From contig DATIBD010000091.1 of NCBI GenBank assembly GCA_035457705.1, forward strand, positions 100,654 through 164,653: 64,000 bases of DNA, given 5' to 3'. The notes below the pieces were generated by a model that searched no databases, was not told where the DNA came from, and was given only the letters and a program-made list of their open reading frames with translations. Made by a program: the position numbers and the translations under genes. The stretch is from DASPGQ01 sp035457705. Its GTDB lineage: Bacteria; Acidobacteriota; Vicinamibacteria; Marinacidobacterales; SMYC01. Each line of letters opens with the position of its first letter. Within the stretch, counting starts at the first letter, position 1. Shown in pieces: positions 26,300 through 33,668 of the stretch.

Positions 26300-27244
26300 A
26301 TGGACATGCTGCTCGTCATCAAACAACGCATGGACGAATTGGGTTTCGAGCAGAAAGACGTTGCCGTTGGGGCCGACGTTACCGAATCCTATATTTCCCA
26401 GTTGTTGACTCGAAAAAAAACTCCCCCGGCACCCGAGCGAACCGACATTTACGCCAAAATGGAGAAGTTGCTCCGACTTCCGAAGGGTCGGCTCTCGAAG
26501 CTCGCCGAGCTCCAGCGCAAGGAAGAGCTCAAGCGAAAGGTTCTAGACCCGCCCGCGCCCCTATTCAAGGAGGTTCGGAAACTCATCCTCCGAAAATGCG
26601 CCTCCCACAAGTCAGAGCAAGTCCGCGCCATTTTCGAGCGGCAGCCGTTCGGTGAGATCGAACGCCTGATCACGCAGAAGCTTCTCGACGTGGTGAAGAC
26701 GCTCGCCAGGGAAGAATTGGACAACGAGAGGTGGCTTCGCATTTTCGCACGAGCCAGCAACCGCAGTTATGAAGAGGTGCGGGTCGATATCCTCGAATTT
26801 CTCGATATCGATGTCTTCCACGTATCCGACGAAGATTGTGCATCGTTCCTCGATCCGCTCATCGAGTCCTGGGACATGGACTTCGCAACGTTTGGCATTG
26901 CGATAAACCTGAATCGCAGACTGGGCCCCGCGTCGCCAAAGCGATTCGGTTTCGTGGAACAGGATCTGGAGCCAACCTGCGGCGTGGAACCTGGGCTCGA
27001 AGAGTTCCTCAGCGATAGTTCTCTCCGCGGAGACGTCACCCAAGAGGAGATCGAGTTTCTCAAGAGGCTCAGATTCAAAGGGAAGCGGCCTACGCCCCTC
27101 TATTTTTACCGCGAGGTGCAGAGCCTCCGAGACCCTCTTCACTTCCGCAAGGCCCAAACCGTTATTCATTCTCGACCCAATTCGAGGGCAGATTCTAGGC
27201 CCAATTCAAGGACCGTGAGCCGCCGGCAAAAGCACGGAGCATAG
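26300..27244 (+). CDS. XRE-type HTH protein with long unknown C-terminal domain
   Basis: About 314 residues from ATG at 26300 (MDMLLVIKQRMDELGFEQKD); ATG 26306 is also possible. Residues 5-65 form an XRE-like helix-turn-helix: VAVGADVTESYISQLLTRKK with a helix at LRLPKGRLSKLAEL. The rest (80-280) is helical and charged and I cannot place it (DVFHVSDEDCASFLDPLIES is a typical stretch). The C-terminus is a low-complexity tail in which RPNSR occurs twice (RPNSRADSRPNSRTVSRRQ). The next gene follows after 9 bases, so it probably regulates its own cassette, which ends in a phosphatase. Confidence 0.75.
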   Translation: MDMLLVIKQRMDELGFEQKDVAVGADVTESYISQLLTRKKTPPAPERTDIYAKMEKLLRLPKGRLSKLAELQRKEELKRKVLDPPAPLFKEVRKLILRKCASHKSEQVRAIFERQPFGEIERLITQKLLDVVKTLAREELDNERWLRIFARASNRSYEEVRVDILEFLDIDVFHVSDEDCASFLDPLIESWDMDFATFGIAINLNRRLGPASPKRFGFVEQDLEPTCGVEPGLEEFLSDSSLRGDVTQEEIEFLKRLRFKGKRPTPLYFYREVQSLRDPLHFRKAQTVIHSRPNSRADSRPNSRTVSRRQKHGA

Positions 27245-27253
27245 AGGAGATAG

Positions 27254-27580
27254 ATGGTCAGCACATTGAGGTCGGAGTATGTCGGATTCACTGTCAACGA
27301 GACCTCTCGGGTCTACAAAGTGCGCGTGAGGGTGCCAGACGGGACATGGCATTATTCTCAGATAGCCATTCCCAACCAGTCCTTTCTGTCGAATCGAGTT
27401 CGCTACCAAGACGCCGCGGAGATTTGCTTCCTGAAGCTCCTGCGAGAATTGAGCCGATGCAACCAGGAAGGCGTGCCGGCATCTCACATTGAGATCACCG
27501 AAGCCGAGCTGGACGAGTATCGAGAAGCCCACACGAAGAAACCGACGCCGCCCCGCCCGAGAACCGCCGCCGAGTCATGA
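27254..27580 (+). CDS. Small conserved-looking protein, middle gene of the HTH/phosphatase cassette
   Basis: 108 residues. ATG at 27254 follows AGAGGAGATAG, 9 bases after the HTH gene stop. It opens MVSTLRSEYVGFTVNETSR and continues VYKVRVRVPDGTWHYSQIAI, a probable beta-sheet, then a helix (QDAAEICFLKLLRELSRC) and a Pro-rich basic tail. I do not recognise the family. A degenerate second copy lies at 28767-28940 on the other strand, which shows that it belongs to a duplicating family. The single domain next to a phosphatase could be an antagonist or adaptor; that is inference. Confidence 0.68.
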   Translation: MVSTLRSEYVGFTVNETSRVYKVRVRVPDGTWHYSQIAIPNQSFLSNRVRYQDAAEICFLKLLRELSRCNQEGVPASHIEITEAELDEYREAHTKKPTPPRPRTAAES

Positions 27581-27778
27581 ATCTTCGCGGACGCTCGCTG
27601 TTGACGGAAGACAGCTCGAAACAAACCCGTAAGCCCCGGCCTTACGTCGCGCTCGCGGACGCTTTTCCGTCGCATGCGCGGACGCAACAACGTGAGCAGA
27701 TCGAGCCGAGAGCCGCTCGCGCAACAACAGCCGTCTGAATGTTGTCTCGCTTTTCCGTCTGAAAGCGCATTCAACCGC

Positions 27779-28684
27779 ATGTCAGAGAAGACGCTCGACG
27801 AGAGCCTTGCGGAAGAGCTGGAAAACTTCGAGAGTATCGCGGCCGCTCTCCGGCCGACGCCGAACGATCTCCCGACGCTTGAAGGCATCGAAGTGGGTGG
27901 ACGCACGCTACCATTGAATGGCCGTTCGGGTGGCGATCATATCGTCTATATCGACTTCGACCGGCGCTGCGATCTTCCAGAGAGGATTCGACAGGCGAAC
28001 ATCCGGGGAAGAGTCGATATCATGGCCAAGCTCGAAGACTGCAAGAACAAAGCAGGGATCCTCATCGCCGATGTCTCCGGTCACAAGACCACGGATGCGT
28101 TCCTCGCGGGAATGCTTCATCAGGCCTTCCTTACCGGCGTCCTCTACGAGCTAGAGGACCAAGGCTCGATTACCCCGCGACTCTTCGAGCATCTGTCTGT
28201 CCGGTTCCACGATTCCATGGCGGCGGGTAAATACATAACCGTTCTCTATGGCGAGATCGATTCCTCGGGCCGGTTTCGGTTCATCAGCGCCGGCCACCAG
28301 ATTCCCCTGGTGTTTTCGCATCTCCGCGGATCTTTCATGGAAATCAGCCCGGACTGCCTCTATCAATGCCCACCCCTGGGAATCATGCCTTTCGAGCATA
28401 TCGATCGGACAAAACATCCTCGGCCCCCACTCGGCTTCAAACGTCGATACGAAGTGAACGTCCTGAACCTGATCGGATCCGGAGATATGCTCTTGCTTTG
28501 CACGGACGGCGTCACCGACCACGCCTCGGGAAGAGCGCCGTACATCGGCGACAGGCTCGATGCATTTTTCCGCGCCCATGAGGACCAACCCATTGACGAG
28601 TTCGTGGATTCTCTTGCGGCGGACATTCGTGAGTTCGCTCCACTCCACGACGACGCGAGCTTCGTGGTCGTCCGAAGAAGGTAG
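27779..28684 (+). CDS. PP2C/SpoIIE-type serine/threonine protein phosphatase (RsbU-like)
   Basis: 301 residues from ATG at 27779 (MSEKTLDESLAEELENFESI); a start at 27674 would add an unlike basic segment. Metal-binding Asp residues of the SpoIIE fold are present: GGDHIVYIDF, ILIADVSGHKTTDAF, LLLCTDGVTDHASGRA and HDDASFVVVRRR. No sensory N-terminal domain is fused, only a short helical lead. RsbU-type phosphatases dephosphorylate anti-sigma-factor antagonists and so control sigma factor release; no STAS or anti-sigma gene is adjacent. It follows the 108-residue gene with a 198-base gap, which I take as the third member of the cassette. Confidence 0.85.
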   Translation: MSEKTLDESLAEELENFESIAAALRPTPNDLPTLEGIEVGGRTLPLNGRSGGDHIVYIDFDRRCDLPERIRQANIRGRVDIMAKLEDCKNKAGILIADVSGHKTTDAFLAGMLHQAFLTGVLYELEDQGSITPRLFEHLSVRFHDSMAAGKYITVLYGEIDSSGRFRFISAGHQIPLVFSHLRGSFMEISPDCLYQCPPLGIMPFEHIDRTKHPRPPLGFKRRYEVNVLNLIGSGDMLLLCTDGVTDHASGRAPYIGDRLDAFFRAHEDQPIDEFVDSLAADIREFAPLHDDASFVVVRRR

Positions 28685-28766
28685 GTGACCCGCTGTCGCC
28701 ACAAGACGGAACAATTTCGACTTCGAACTTCGCGCGCGGCTCGTTGGAAGAATCCTCCTGAGAAGA

Positions 28767-28940
28767 CATTTCAGCGGGGCGTCCTAGTAGGACACGCTGC
28801 TCAAGAAACGCGCGATCAGGGAATCGTCAGCGTGTAGATCCTTGCTTTCACTGCCGATTTGAGCTCACTCGCAAGCGGTATCGGCGAGACGTGTCATTGG
28901 CGGTGAATTCAAGATACTCCGACCTGGGTATGCTGGCCAT
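28767..28940 (-). pseudogene. Degenerate copy of the 108-residue cassette gene
   Basis: ATG at 28940 with CTGGAGGAGACCG upstream opens MASIPRSEYLEFTANDTSRR, closely matching MVSTLRSEYVGFTVNETSRV of the gene at 27254. Two in-frame TGA codons (codons 31 and 38) interrupt it. The same frame then resumes as FPDRAFLEQRVLLGRPAEM, aligning with IPNQSFLSNRVRYQDAAEI at nearly the right spacing. The last third is not recognisable. It lies 61 bases after the radical SAM gene on the same strand, so it may once have been its operon partner. Confidence 0.72.
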
Positions 28941-29001
28941 TCGGTCTCCTCCAGGCGAGTCGTGGAGGGCCTGAAGCGCCCGAGCGGCTCGACGCCGCAT
29001 A

Positions 29002-29139
29002 TCAGCAATCGACACTCCGCCCTGACACGACACTAGCGTCGTCGTCACGCGACGCGGGTGCCTGCAAGTCGGGCAGAGGCTTGGCGCGAAACAGCCGGGC
29101 AGCGGGCTTCGCGATCCATCGAGCGAGAGTCGTCGCTCG
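29002..29139 (-). repeat. Intact copy of the dispersed direct repeat shared with 15247-15383
   Basis: The 64 bases at 29076-29139 and the stop region at 29002 match the relic at 15320-15383 and 15247 in the same orientation, 13.75 kb apart. It lies wholly inside the 3' end of the radical SAM gene. Confidence 0.7.
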
Positions 29140-30555
29140 TTGAACGCAGGCGCTATCCGTCGCTATACCCGTGTTCGCGTACATTTGCCGGTAAAGCTTC
29201 GACAGCAACACGAACGCGAGGCGCGAACGAAGCGTCGGGGTGCAACGCGAGCGCTTCCACACCGAACCCAACCTATAGAAACGGTTCCACGCCGCTTGGG
29301 TTCGACTCCGAATCTCCTCGGAGGACAGCTCTGGATGATGCGTATAGATCTTTGGGCGAAGCTCCTGCGGGATGAGCCAGTGGCGGGTAAGCGGGAAGCC
29401 ACCGATCCGTGTGGGATCGTCTGCCATCGACTTCTCCCATGTGTGGAAATCCACCGTTCCCGGAAACGGCGTCATCATCACGAACTGAGCGAAGGTGAGG
29501 TCGGCTTCCTGAGCGAGTTGCGCGGTAGCGTCGAACGTCTCCGGCCGATCCGTCGGTAAACCGAAAATGAAGGAGCCCAGGACATGGACCCCGTGCTTTC
29601 GGAACGTCCGCAGTCTCTTTATCAGTTCTGGACCGGAGGCGTTGAAGTCTTTGTGGACCACCTTGAGACCTTCGGGCGTGACCGACTCGATCCCAACGAG
29701 CGCGCCTTTGATGTTGGCATTACGCATGGCATCAAGAAACGCCGGATCCTCCGCGGCTTCCATAGTGATCTGAGTAAAAAACACCATATCGGGCGGTAGC
29801 TTGGTCATCCCGGCCATAAGCTCGAACCGCTCGTCGCGAAGCGACTTCAGCTCCTGCAGCCGGGCTCTGTCGCCGCGACGCTCGGCCAGACGCAGGTCGT
29901 TTAGCGCCACCGGATAGAAATTGTCATCGGCAAGCGCGATGAACCGAAACCCGAGACGGCGCAGCTCGACGATTTCTTGAATGACCACGTCCGATGCCCG
30001 CTGACGCGGCTTCTGTCCGTCAGTGCGCCACACCGAACAAAACGAGCAGTGTTTGGGACAGCCCCGTACCGTCTGCACCGAGGCCCACATGTAGTCCCTC
30101 GCGGAGAGGAGCTCCCAGCGCGCGGGCTTGAATTGATCGGCCGCGATTCTTCCGGCTTCATACACTCGGTCCGGCTCGCCCGCTGCGCACTGGGCAAGCA
30201 CTTTGGCCCATACGACGTCACCGTCTCCCTTGACGACGCCGTGCGCCTGGCCGAGATCGAACGACTCCTCCGGATAAAGGGTTGCGTGTATGCCACCGTA
30301 GATTACGAAAGCGCCGCGCTCCCGAGCCATCCGGCCGACTTCGTAGCCCCTGAGCGCGTTGCCGGTGTGGATGCCGATACCGACTACATCGCCCTTCTCG
30401 ATCGTCGAGGAGTCCAGCTGCTCGAGAGTCTCGTCAACGATCCTTGGCGTGCCGTAATGCTTCGGCGTGGCGGCCGCGAGCACGAAGAGCCACCTTGGCG
30501 TAATAACGCCGATGCCGAAGGAAGCATTGCTCGGGTTGACGAGGTGAACTTGCAT
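29002..30555 (-). CDS. B12-binding-type radical SAM protein
   Basis: 517 residues from ATG at 30555 (MQVHLVNPSNASFGIGVITP). The N-terminal part resembles the cobalamin-binding Rossmann domain of B12 radical SAM proteins (VVGIGIHTGNALRGYEVGRM, VIYGGIHATLYPEE), though no DxHxxG lower ligand is evident. The 4Fe-4S ligands are Cys166, Cys170 and Cys173 in RGCPKHCSFCSVW. Later motifs: FRFIALADDNFYP, ANIKGALVGIESVTPEGL, VLGSFIFGLPTDRPETF. Such proteins methylate or otherwise modify unactivated carbons in lipids or natural products; the substrate is unknown. The last 45 codons are duplicated as a relic at 15.2 kb. Confidence 0.85.
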   Translation of the reverse strand: MQVHLVNPSNASFGIGVITPRWLFVLAAATPKHYGTPRIVDETLEQLDSSTIEKGDVVGIGIHTGNALRGYEVGRMARERGAFVIYGGIHATLYPEESFDLGQAHGVVKGDGDVVWAKVLAQCAAGEPDRVYEAGRIAADQFKPARWELLSARDYMWASVQTVRGCPKHCSFCSVWRTDGQKPRQRASDVVIQEIVELRRLGFRFIALADDNFYPVALNDLRLAERRGDRARLQELKSLRDERFELMAGMTKLPPDMVFFTQITMEAAEDPAFLDAMRNANIKGALVGIESVTPEGLKVVHKDFNASGPELIKRLRTFRKHGVHVLGSFIFGLPTDRPETFDATAQLAQEADLTFAQFVMMTPFPGTVDFHTWEKSMADDPTRIGGFPLTRHWLIPQELRPKIYTHHPELSSEEIRSRTQAAWNRFYRLGSVWKRSRCTPTLRSRLAFVLLSKLYRQMYANTGIATDSACVQRATTLARWIAKPAARLFRAKPLPDLQAPASRDDDASVVSGRSVDC

Positions 30556-30778
30556 ATTGGCGCCGAGGGATTGGCGGGTCCGAGAGCAGCCGGTCTCAGT
30601 CAATCCGGCAGTCACCAGAATGTTGTCCCGAAAGGCCGCCCATCTCGCCCCCAGGCGAGGCTCCTGCCGCCGGGCATGGTTTCCACCGGGGAAAGCGGGC
30701 GGAACTCGATTCGCGAGAGGACTCGAGTCCTAGGATCTCGAGCCCTTCGCGAGAACGGAGTTTTCCGGTTGGGCCGGC

Positions 30779-31075
30779 TTACCAGCGCCGCCCGCCGCCG
30801 CGACCACCGCCGCCACCGCCGCCACCGCCAGTCCTGGGCCTGGCTTCGTTGACGTTCAGGGCACGCCCGCCCATCTCTTTTCCATTGAGGCCCCGGATGG
30901 CCGCTTGCGCGGCTGCGGTTTCTGACATCTCGACGAATGCGAACCCACGCGGACGACCGGTATCACGATCGGTGATGACGTTGACGCTGCTCACCTCGCC
31001 GTAGGCCGAAAAGGCGTCTCTGAGCTGCTGCTCGGTGACGTCGAAAGAACAATTACCTACATAGATGTTAGCCAT
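30779..31075 (-). CDS. Glycine-rich RRM RNA-binding protein
   Basis: 98 residues. One RRM: RNP2 is IYVGNCSFDV at residues 3-12 and RNP1 is RGFAFVEM near 43-50. The linker VNEARPRTGG leads to a Gly/Arg-rich tail (GGGGGGGGGRGGGRRW). This is the classic architecture of bacterial and cyanobacterial Rbp proteins, often cold- or stress-induced, that bind single-stranded RNA and mRNA leaders. ATG at 31075 follows GAGGAG. A second RRM gene lies divergently upstream. Confidence 0.93.
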   Translation of the reverse strand: MANIYVGNCSFDVTEQQLRDAFSAYGEVSSVNVITDRDTGRPRGFAFVEMSETAAAQAAIRGLNGKEMGGRALNVNEARPRTGGGGGGGGGRGGGRRW

Positions 31076-31427
31076 GAAACGGAGACTCCTCTACGAAAAG
31101 GGCCAAAGCGAGGGCTGACGAAGTGCGGTGGGAATCACCAGCAGAAGAATCTACGAAAAGCCATCGGATAGCCGAATGCGCTATCCTCGACAATTTCCGT
31201 GCAAATGTCAAATCGTCGCTCTCGAGATATCGACCCCGTTCCGAGATTTCCCGAAGTCCCAGTTCTTCCGAGAGTTTCGTCCACCTGGTGTGAAGCCACG
31301 CGGCGACGTGCGGTCGAAAGGCTTTTGCGCCAGAGGGCGCGATTGGGATAGAGTTGAAGTTAACACGATCGGTAAAGTCAACGGGTACCAATCAGATTCG
31401 TCCCGGGCGTGCCCTCGAAAGGAAAAC
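31076..31427 (+). other. Intergenic region between two divergent RRM genes
   Basis: 352 bases without a convincing gene; the plus-strand frame that crosses it is only an upstream extension of the second RRM gene. It must hold both promoters and leaders. I cannot pick a reliable -35/-10 pair. Confidence 0.5.
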
Positions 31428-31664
31428 ATGAAACTCTACGTGGGGAACCTTCCTTACAAGATGTCTGAGCAGTCCCTACGCAATCTGTTCTCGCGTCACG
31501 GACAGGTAGAGTCGATCTGGATGGGAAACACTCTTGTAGGCTCTCCCCACGGCTACGGTTTCGTTCATATGGCGGACGGTCCGACTGCCGAGAAAACCAT
31601 CACAATGCTCGATGGCCTCGAGTTCGAGGGAAGGCCGATCACGGTCCACAGAGCAAGAGACTGA
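31428..31664 (+). CDS. Short RRM RNA-binding protein without Gly tail
   Basis: 78 residues from ATG at 31428, preceded by AAAGGAAAAC; the frame upstream has no RRM-like content. RNP2 is LYVGNLPYKM (residues 3-12) and RNP1 is HGYGFVHM (near 40-48), with the last strand at GRPITVHRARD. It is a bare RRM that stops where the other protein begins its Gly-rich tail. Both may bind RNA in the cytosol and may regulate each other's mRNA, but this is inference. Confidence 0.9.
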   Translation: MKLYVGNLPYKMSEQSLRNLFSRHGQVESIWMGNTLVGSPHGYGFVHMADGPTAEKTITMLDGLEFEGRPITVHRARD

Positions 31665-31857
31665 CCGCTCATTTTGGCGATGGAGTGCTCGAATTGAGTA
31701 CGTGACGCTTTGGTCCGCTGCGTCGCGCGCCGACCGTTTCGTCGTGGGTGGACGTGCCCCGTTGATGTTGATGGTGACCGACGAGCACTGGCACAGCATC
31801 CAGACTCGCCGTGCAAAGCGAGCTGCCCGGGCCCGAACCCTCCACCGGCGCGGTCAC

Positions 31858-32298
31858 TCACTGGTCGACGAACCCATCGTCCCAGAGTCGCCCTCGGTCG
31901 TGGTTGCGAAGGTCGACGCGGAAACAAATCCAGGCCTTCAAGGGAAAGAGAACGTTCAGCCAGCCGGCGTGCACTTCGTTCCAATCCTCGGAAGGGACAT
32001 CAGTGTGCGTGAGCGTCACGTCGGTTCCACGTTTCCCGTCGGGCGCTAGCTGGAAGCGTGCGACACCGCCGAAATAATCGATGACAAAGACGGAGTCCGC
32101 CTTTCGCTCGAGGATCCGGCTCCGATAGCTCATGCCGTTGATGAACTCGAAATGAATCACGCCGTCGAACTCGCGCGCCGACTCGGCCCAAAAGGCGGCA
32201 CGCCCCTCGTCGCTGTTCAACGCCTCGAACACCTTCGATGGCGGCGCCGAAATGTGGAGCTTCCACCGAATCGGGCCGCCTACGGTATCGCCTCTCAC
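31858..32298 (-). CDS. AHSA1/SRPBCC-like protein
   Basis: 146 residues. Start MRGDTVGGPIRWKLHISAPP; the helix-grip signature is PPSKVFEALNSDEGRAAFWA and the later HAGWLNVLFPLKAWICFRVD is the long C-terminal helix. It probably binds a small hydrophobic ligand; partner unknown. It starts 13 bases after the stop of the broken methyltransferase gene on the same strand, so the two share a transcript. Confidence 0.78.
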   Translation of the reverse strand: MRGDTVGGPIRWKLHISAPPSKVFEALNSDEGRAAFWAESAREFDGVIHFEFINGMSYRSRILERKADSVFVIDYFGGVARFQLAPDGKRGTDVTLTHTDVPSEDWNEVHAGWLNVLFPLKAWICFRVDLRNHDRGRLWDDGFVDQ

Positions 32299-32311
32299 TT
32301 AATCTACTGGC

Positions 32312-33034
32312 TCAATTGGTGGAGATATCGCGCTCAGGGCCCACGGTGTCGCGCCGTAGAATCGGTGTCGCACACGCAAGAGGCTCGTCTTTACGGCCAC
32401 GGATGCGCCAGACCTTCCGAGGGCTGCCGTGCGCCAGGCGCGTTGCCCACGTCGTTGGGTAGTCGAGGAGCGCTCTCTGATCCAAATCCTCCACTCGACG
32501 AATGTGAAGGCCCGCGCGTTGGTAGGGCTCTCGCAGGTGAGCTTCGACCTGGGCGGCGTTGGAATTCTGGTAATCCCGCAACGCCGGTATGGAAGGATCC
32601 CGCCGCGAATCGTAAGAGAACACGTTCTCGAGCGACGCATCTGGTTGACAGAGGCCCGCGATGGCCTCGAGCGTCTCCGAGTCCGGTGTGGCGACAGCCC
32701 GGAGGAGCTCGCCCCAGGGGAGAACGATCGTCACGCGATCGGCGACACCCCCAATCTCCCGCGAGAGCTCTCTCGCGTTCGCTGCGATGCACAGAAGATT
32801 GCGAACGCCTCCGCGGGCCTCGCGACGGGCAGCGCGCCACGCGGTCCGGCTCAACGCATCATCATTCAAATCCACGGCGACGAAGAGCCGTGAAGGCTCC
32901 AGGCGTGCCAGCCGCAACGGCCCCTTGCCGTCGCCACTGCCCAGATCGATTTGGATACGCGGCTCGTAGGCCGCAACGAGCTGTCAGACCTACGGTCCGT
33001 AGCGCGTCAAACCGTTTGCGGTGACGATTCTCAT
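32312..33034 (-). pseudogene. 16S rRNA (adenine-1408-N1)-methyltransferase-like gene (KamB/NpmA type) with two in-frame stops near the start
   Basis: ATG at 33034, with a GGGAGG ribosome site, opens MRIVTANGLTRYGP. It then meets TAG (32990-32992) and TGA (32984-32986). The same frame continues as QLVAAYEPRIQIDLGSGDGK, the SAM-binding motif I of the family, then RLFVAVDLNDDAL, RVTIVLPWGELLRA (the PWG motif beside the adenine pocket) and on to a stop at 32312. Without a start between the stops and motif I, the enzyme cannot be made whole; the first later ATG would drop motif I. KamB/NpmA enzymes methylate A1408 and confer aminoglycoside resistance in producers and some pathogens. Chromosomal homologues in soil bacteria often have no proven role. 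Confidence 0.65.
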
Positions 33035-33262
33035 TCCGTCCTCCCAGGCTCAGCAGAGTCGAGCCATTCTAGCTCGGAAGCACACACGGGATCACGGCAT
33101 CCGCTCAGCTGGAACGACATTGACGATTGAAAGAGTCCTCCTGCAATATCGGATTCCACCGGGTAGGAAATGAAGGGATCGAAACGCGAGAGAGGACGTC
33201 GACACGAGACTTCCTTCAAAGCTCTGACTCTTTGAGCCGAAGCCTCGCGGAAAGGAGATCGC

Positions 33263-33667
33263 ATGAAAACCGTTCTCTTTGCCTGCACCCATAATGCCGG
33301 TCGGTCTCAAATGGCGGCCTCGATCTTCAACTCAATTGTGCAACCGGGCTCCGCCCGAGCGATCTCCGCAGGCACCGAGCCGGCGACGAGCGTCCATCCG
33401 GAGGTACGGGAGGCGATGACGGAGCTCGGTATCGACCTGTCTGAAGCTCGACCGCAGCTCCTTACCGAGAAGCTCGCATCGAGCGCGCAGGTTCTCGTCA
33501 CGATGGGCTGCGGAGAAAGATGCCCCGTCATTCCCGGTATCGAGCGAGAGGATTGGGAGCTCCCCGACCCGAAGGGACGTCCCCTCGAGGAGGTTCGCGC
33601 CATTCGTGACGACATCCGGAAGCTCGTCGAGAAATTGATCTCGACACGCGGATGGAGCCGAACGTAG
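33263..33667 (+). CDS. arsC: Arsenate reductase, low-molecular-weight phosphatase fold (thioredoxin-coupled type)
   Basis: 134 residues. ATG at 33263 follows AAAGGAGATCGC. The P-loop is CTHNAGRSQ with nucleophile Cys8; Cys83 and Cys87 in MGCGERCP are the redox relay pair, and WELPDPKG supplies the general acid Asp. This is the set of residues of the Bacillus/Staphylococcus ArsC type, which reduces arsenate to arsenite with thioredoxin. No arsB/acr3 exporter or arsenic-type ArsR lies next to it. It converges on the RND gene with one base between stops. Confidence 0.92.
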   Translation: MKTVLFACTHNAGRSQMAASIFNSIVQPGSARAISAGTEPATSVHPEVREAMTELGIDLSEARPQLLTEKLASSAQVLVTMGCGERCPVIPGIEREDWELPDPKGRPLEEVRAIRDDIRKLVEKLISTRGWSRT

Positions 33668-33668
33668 C

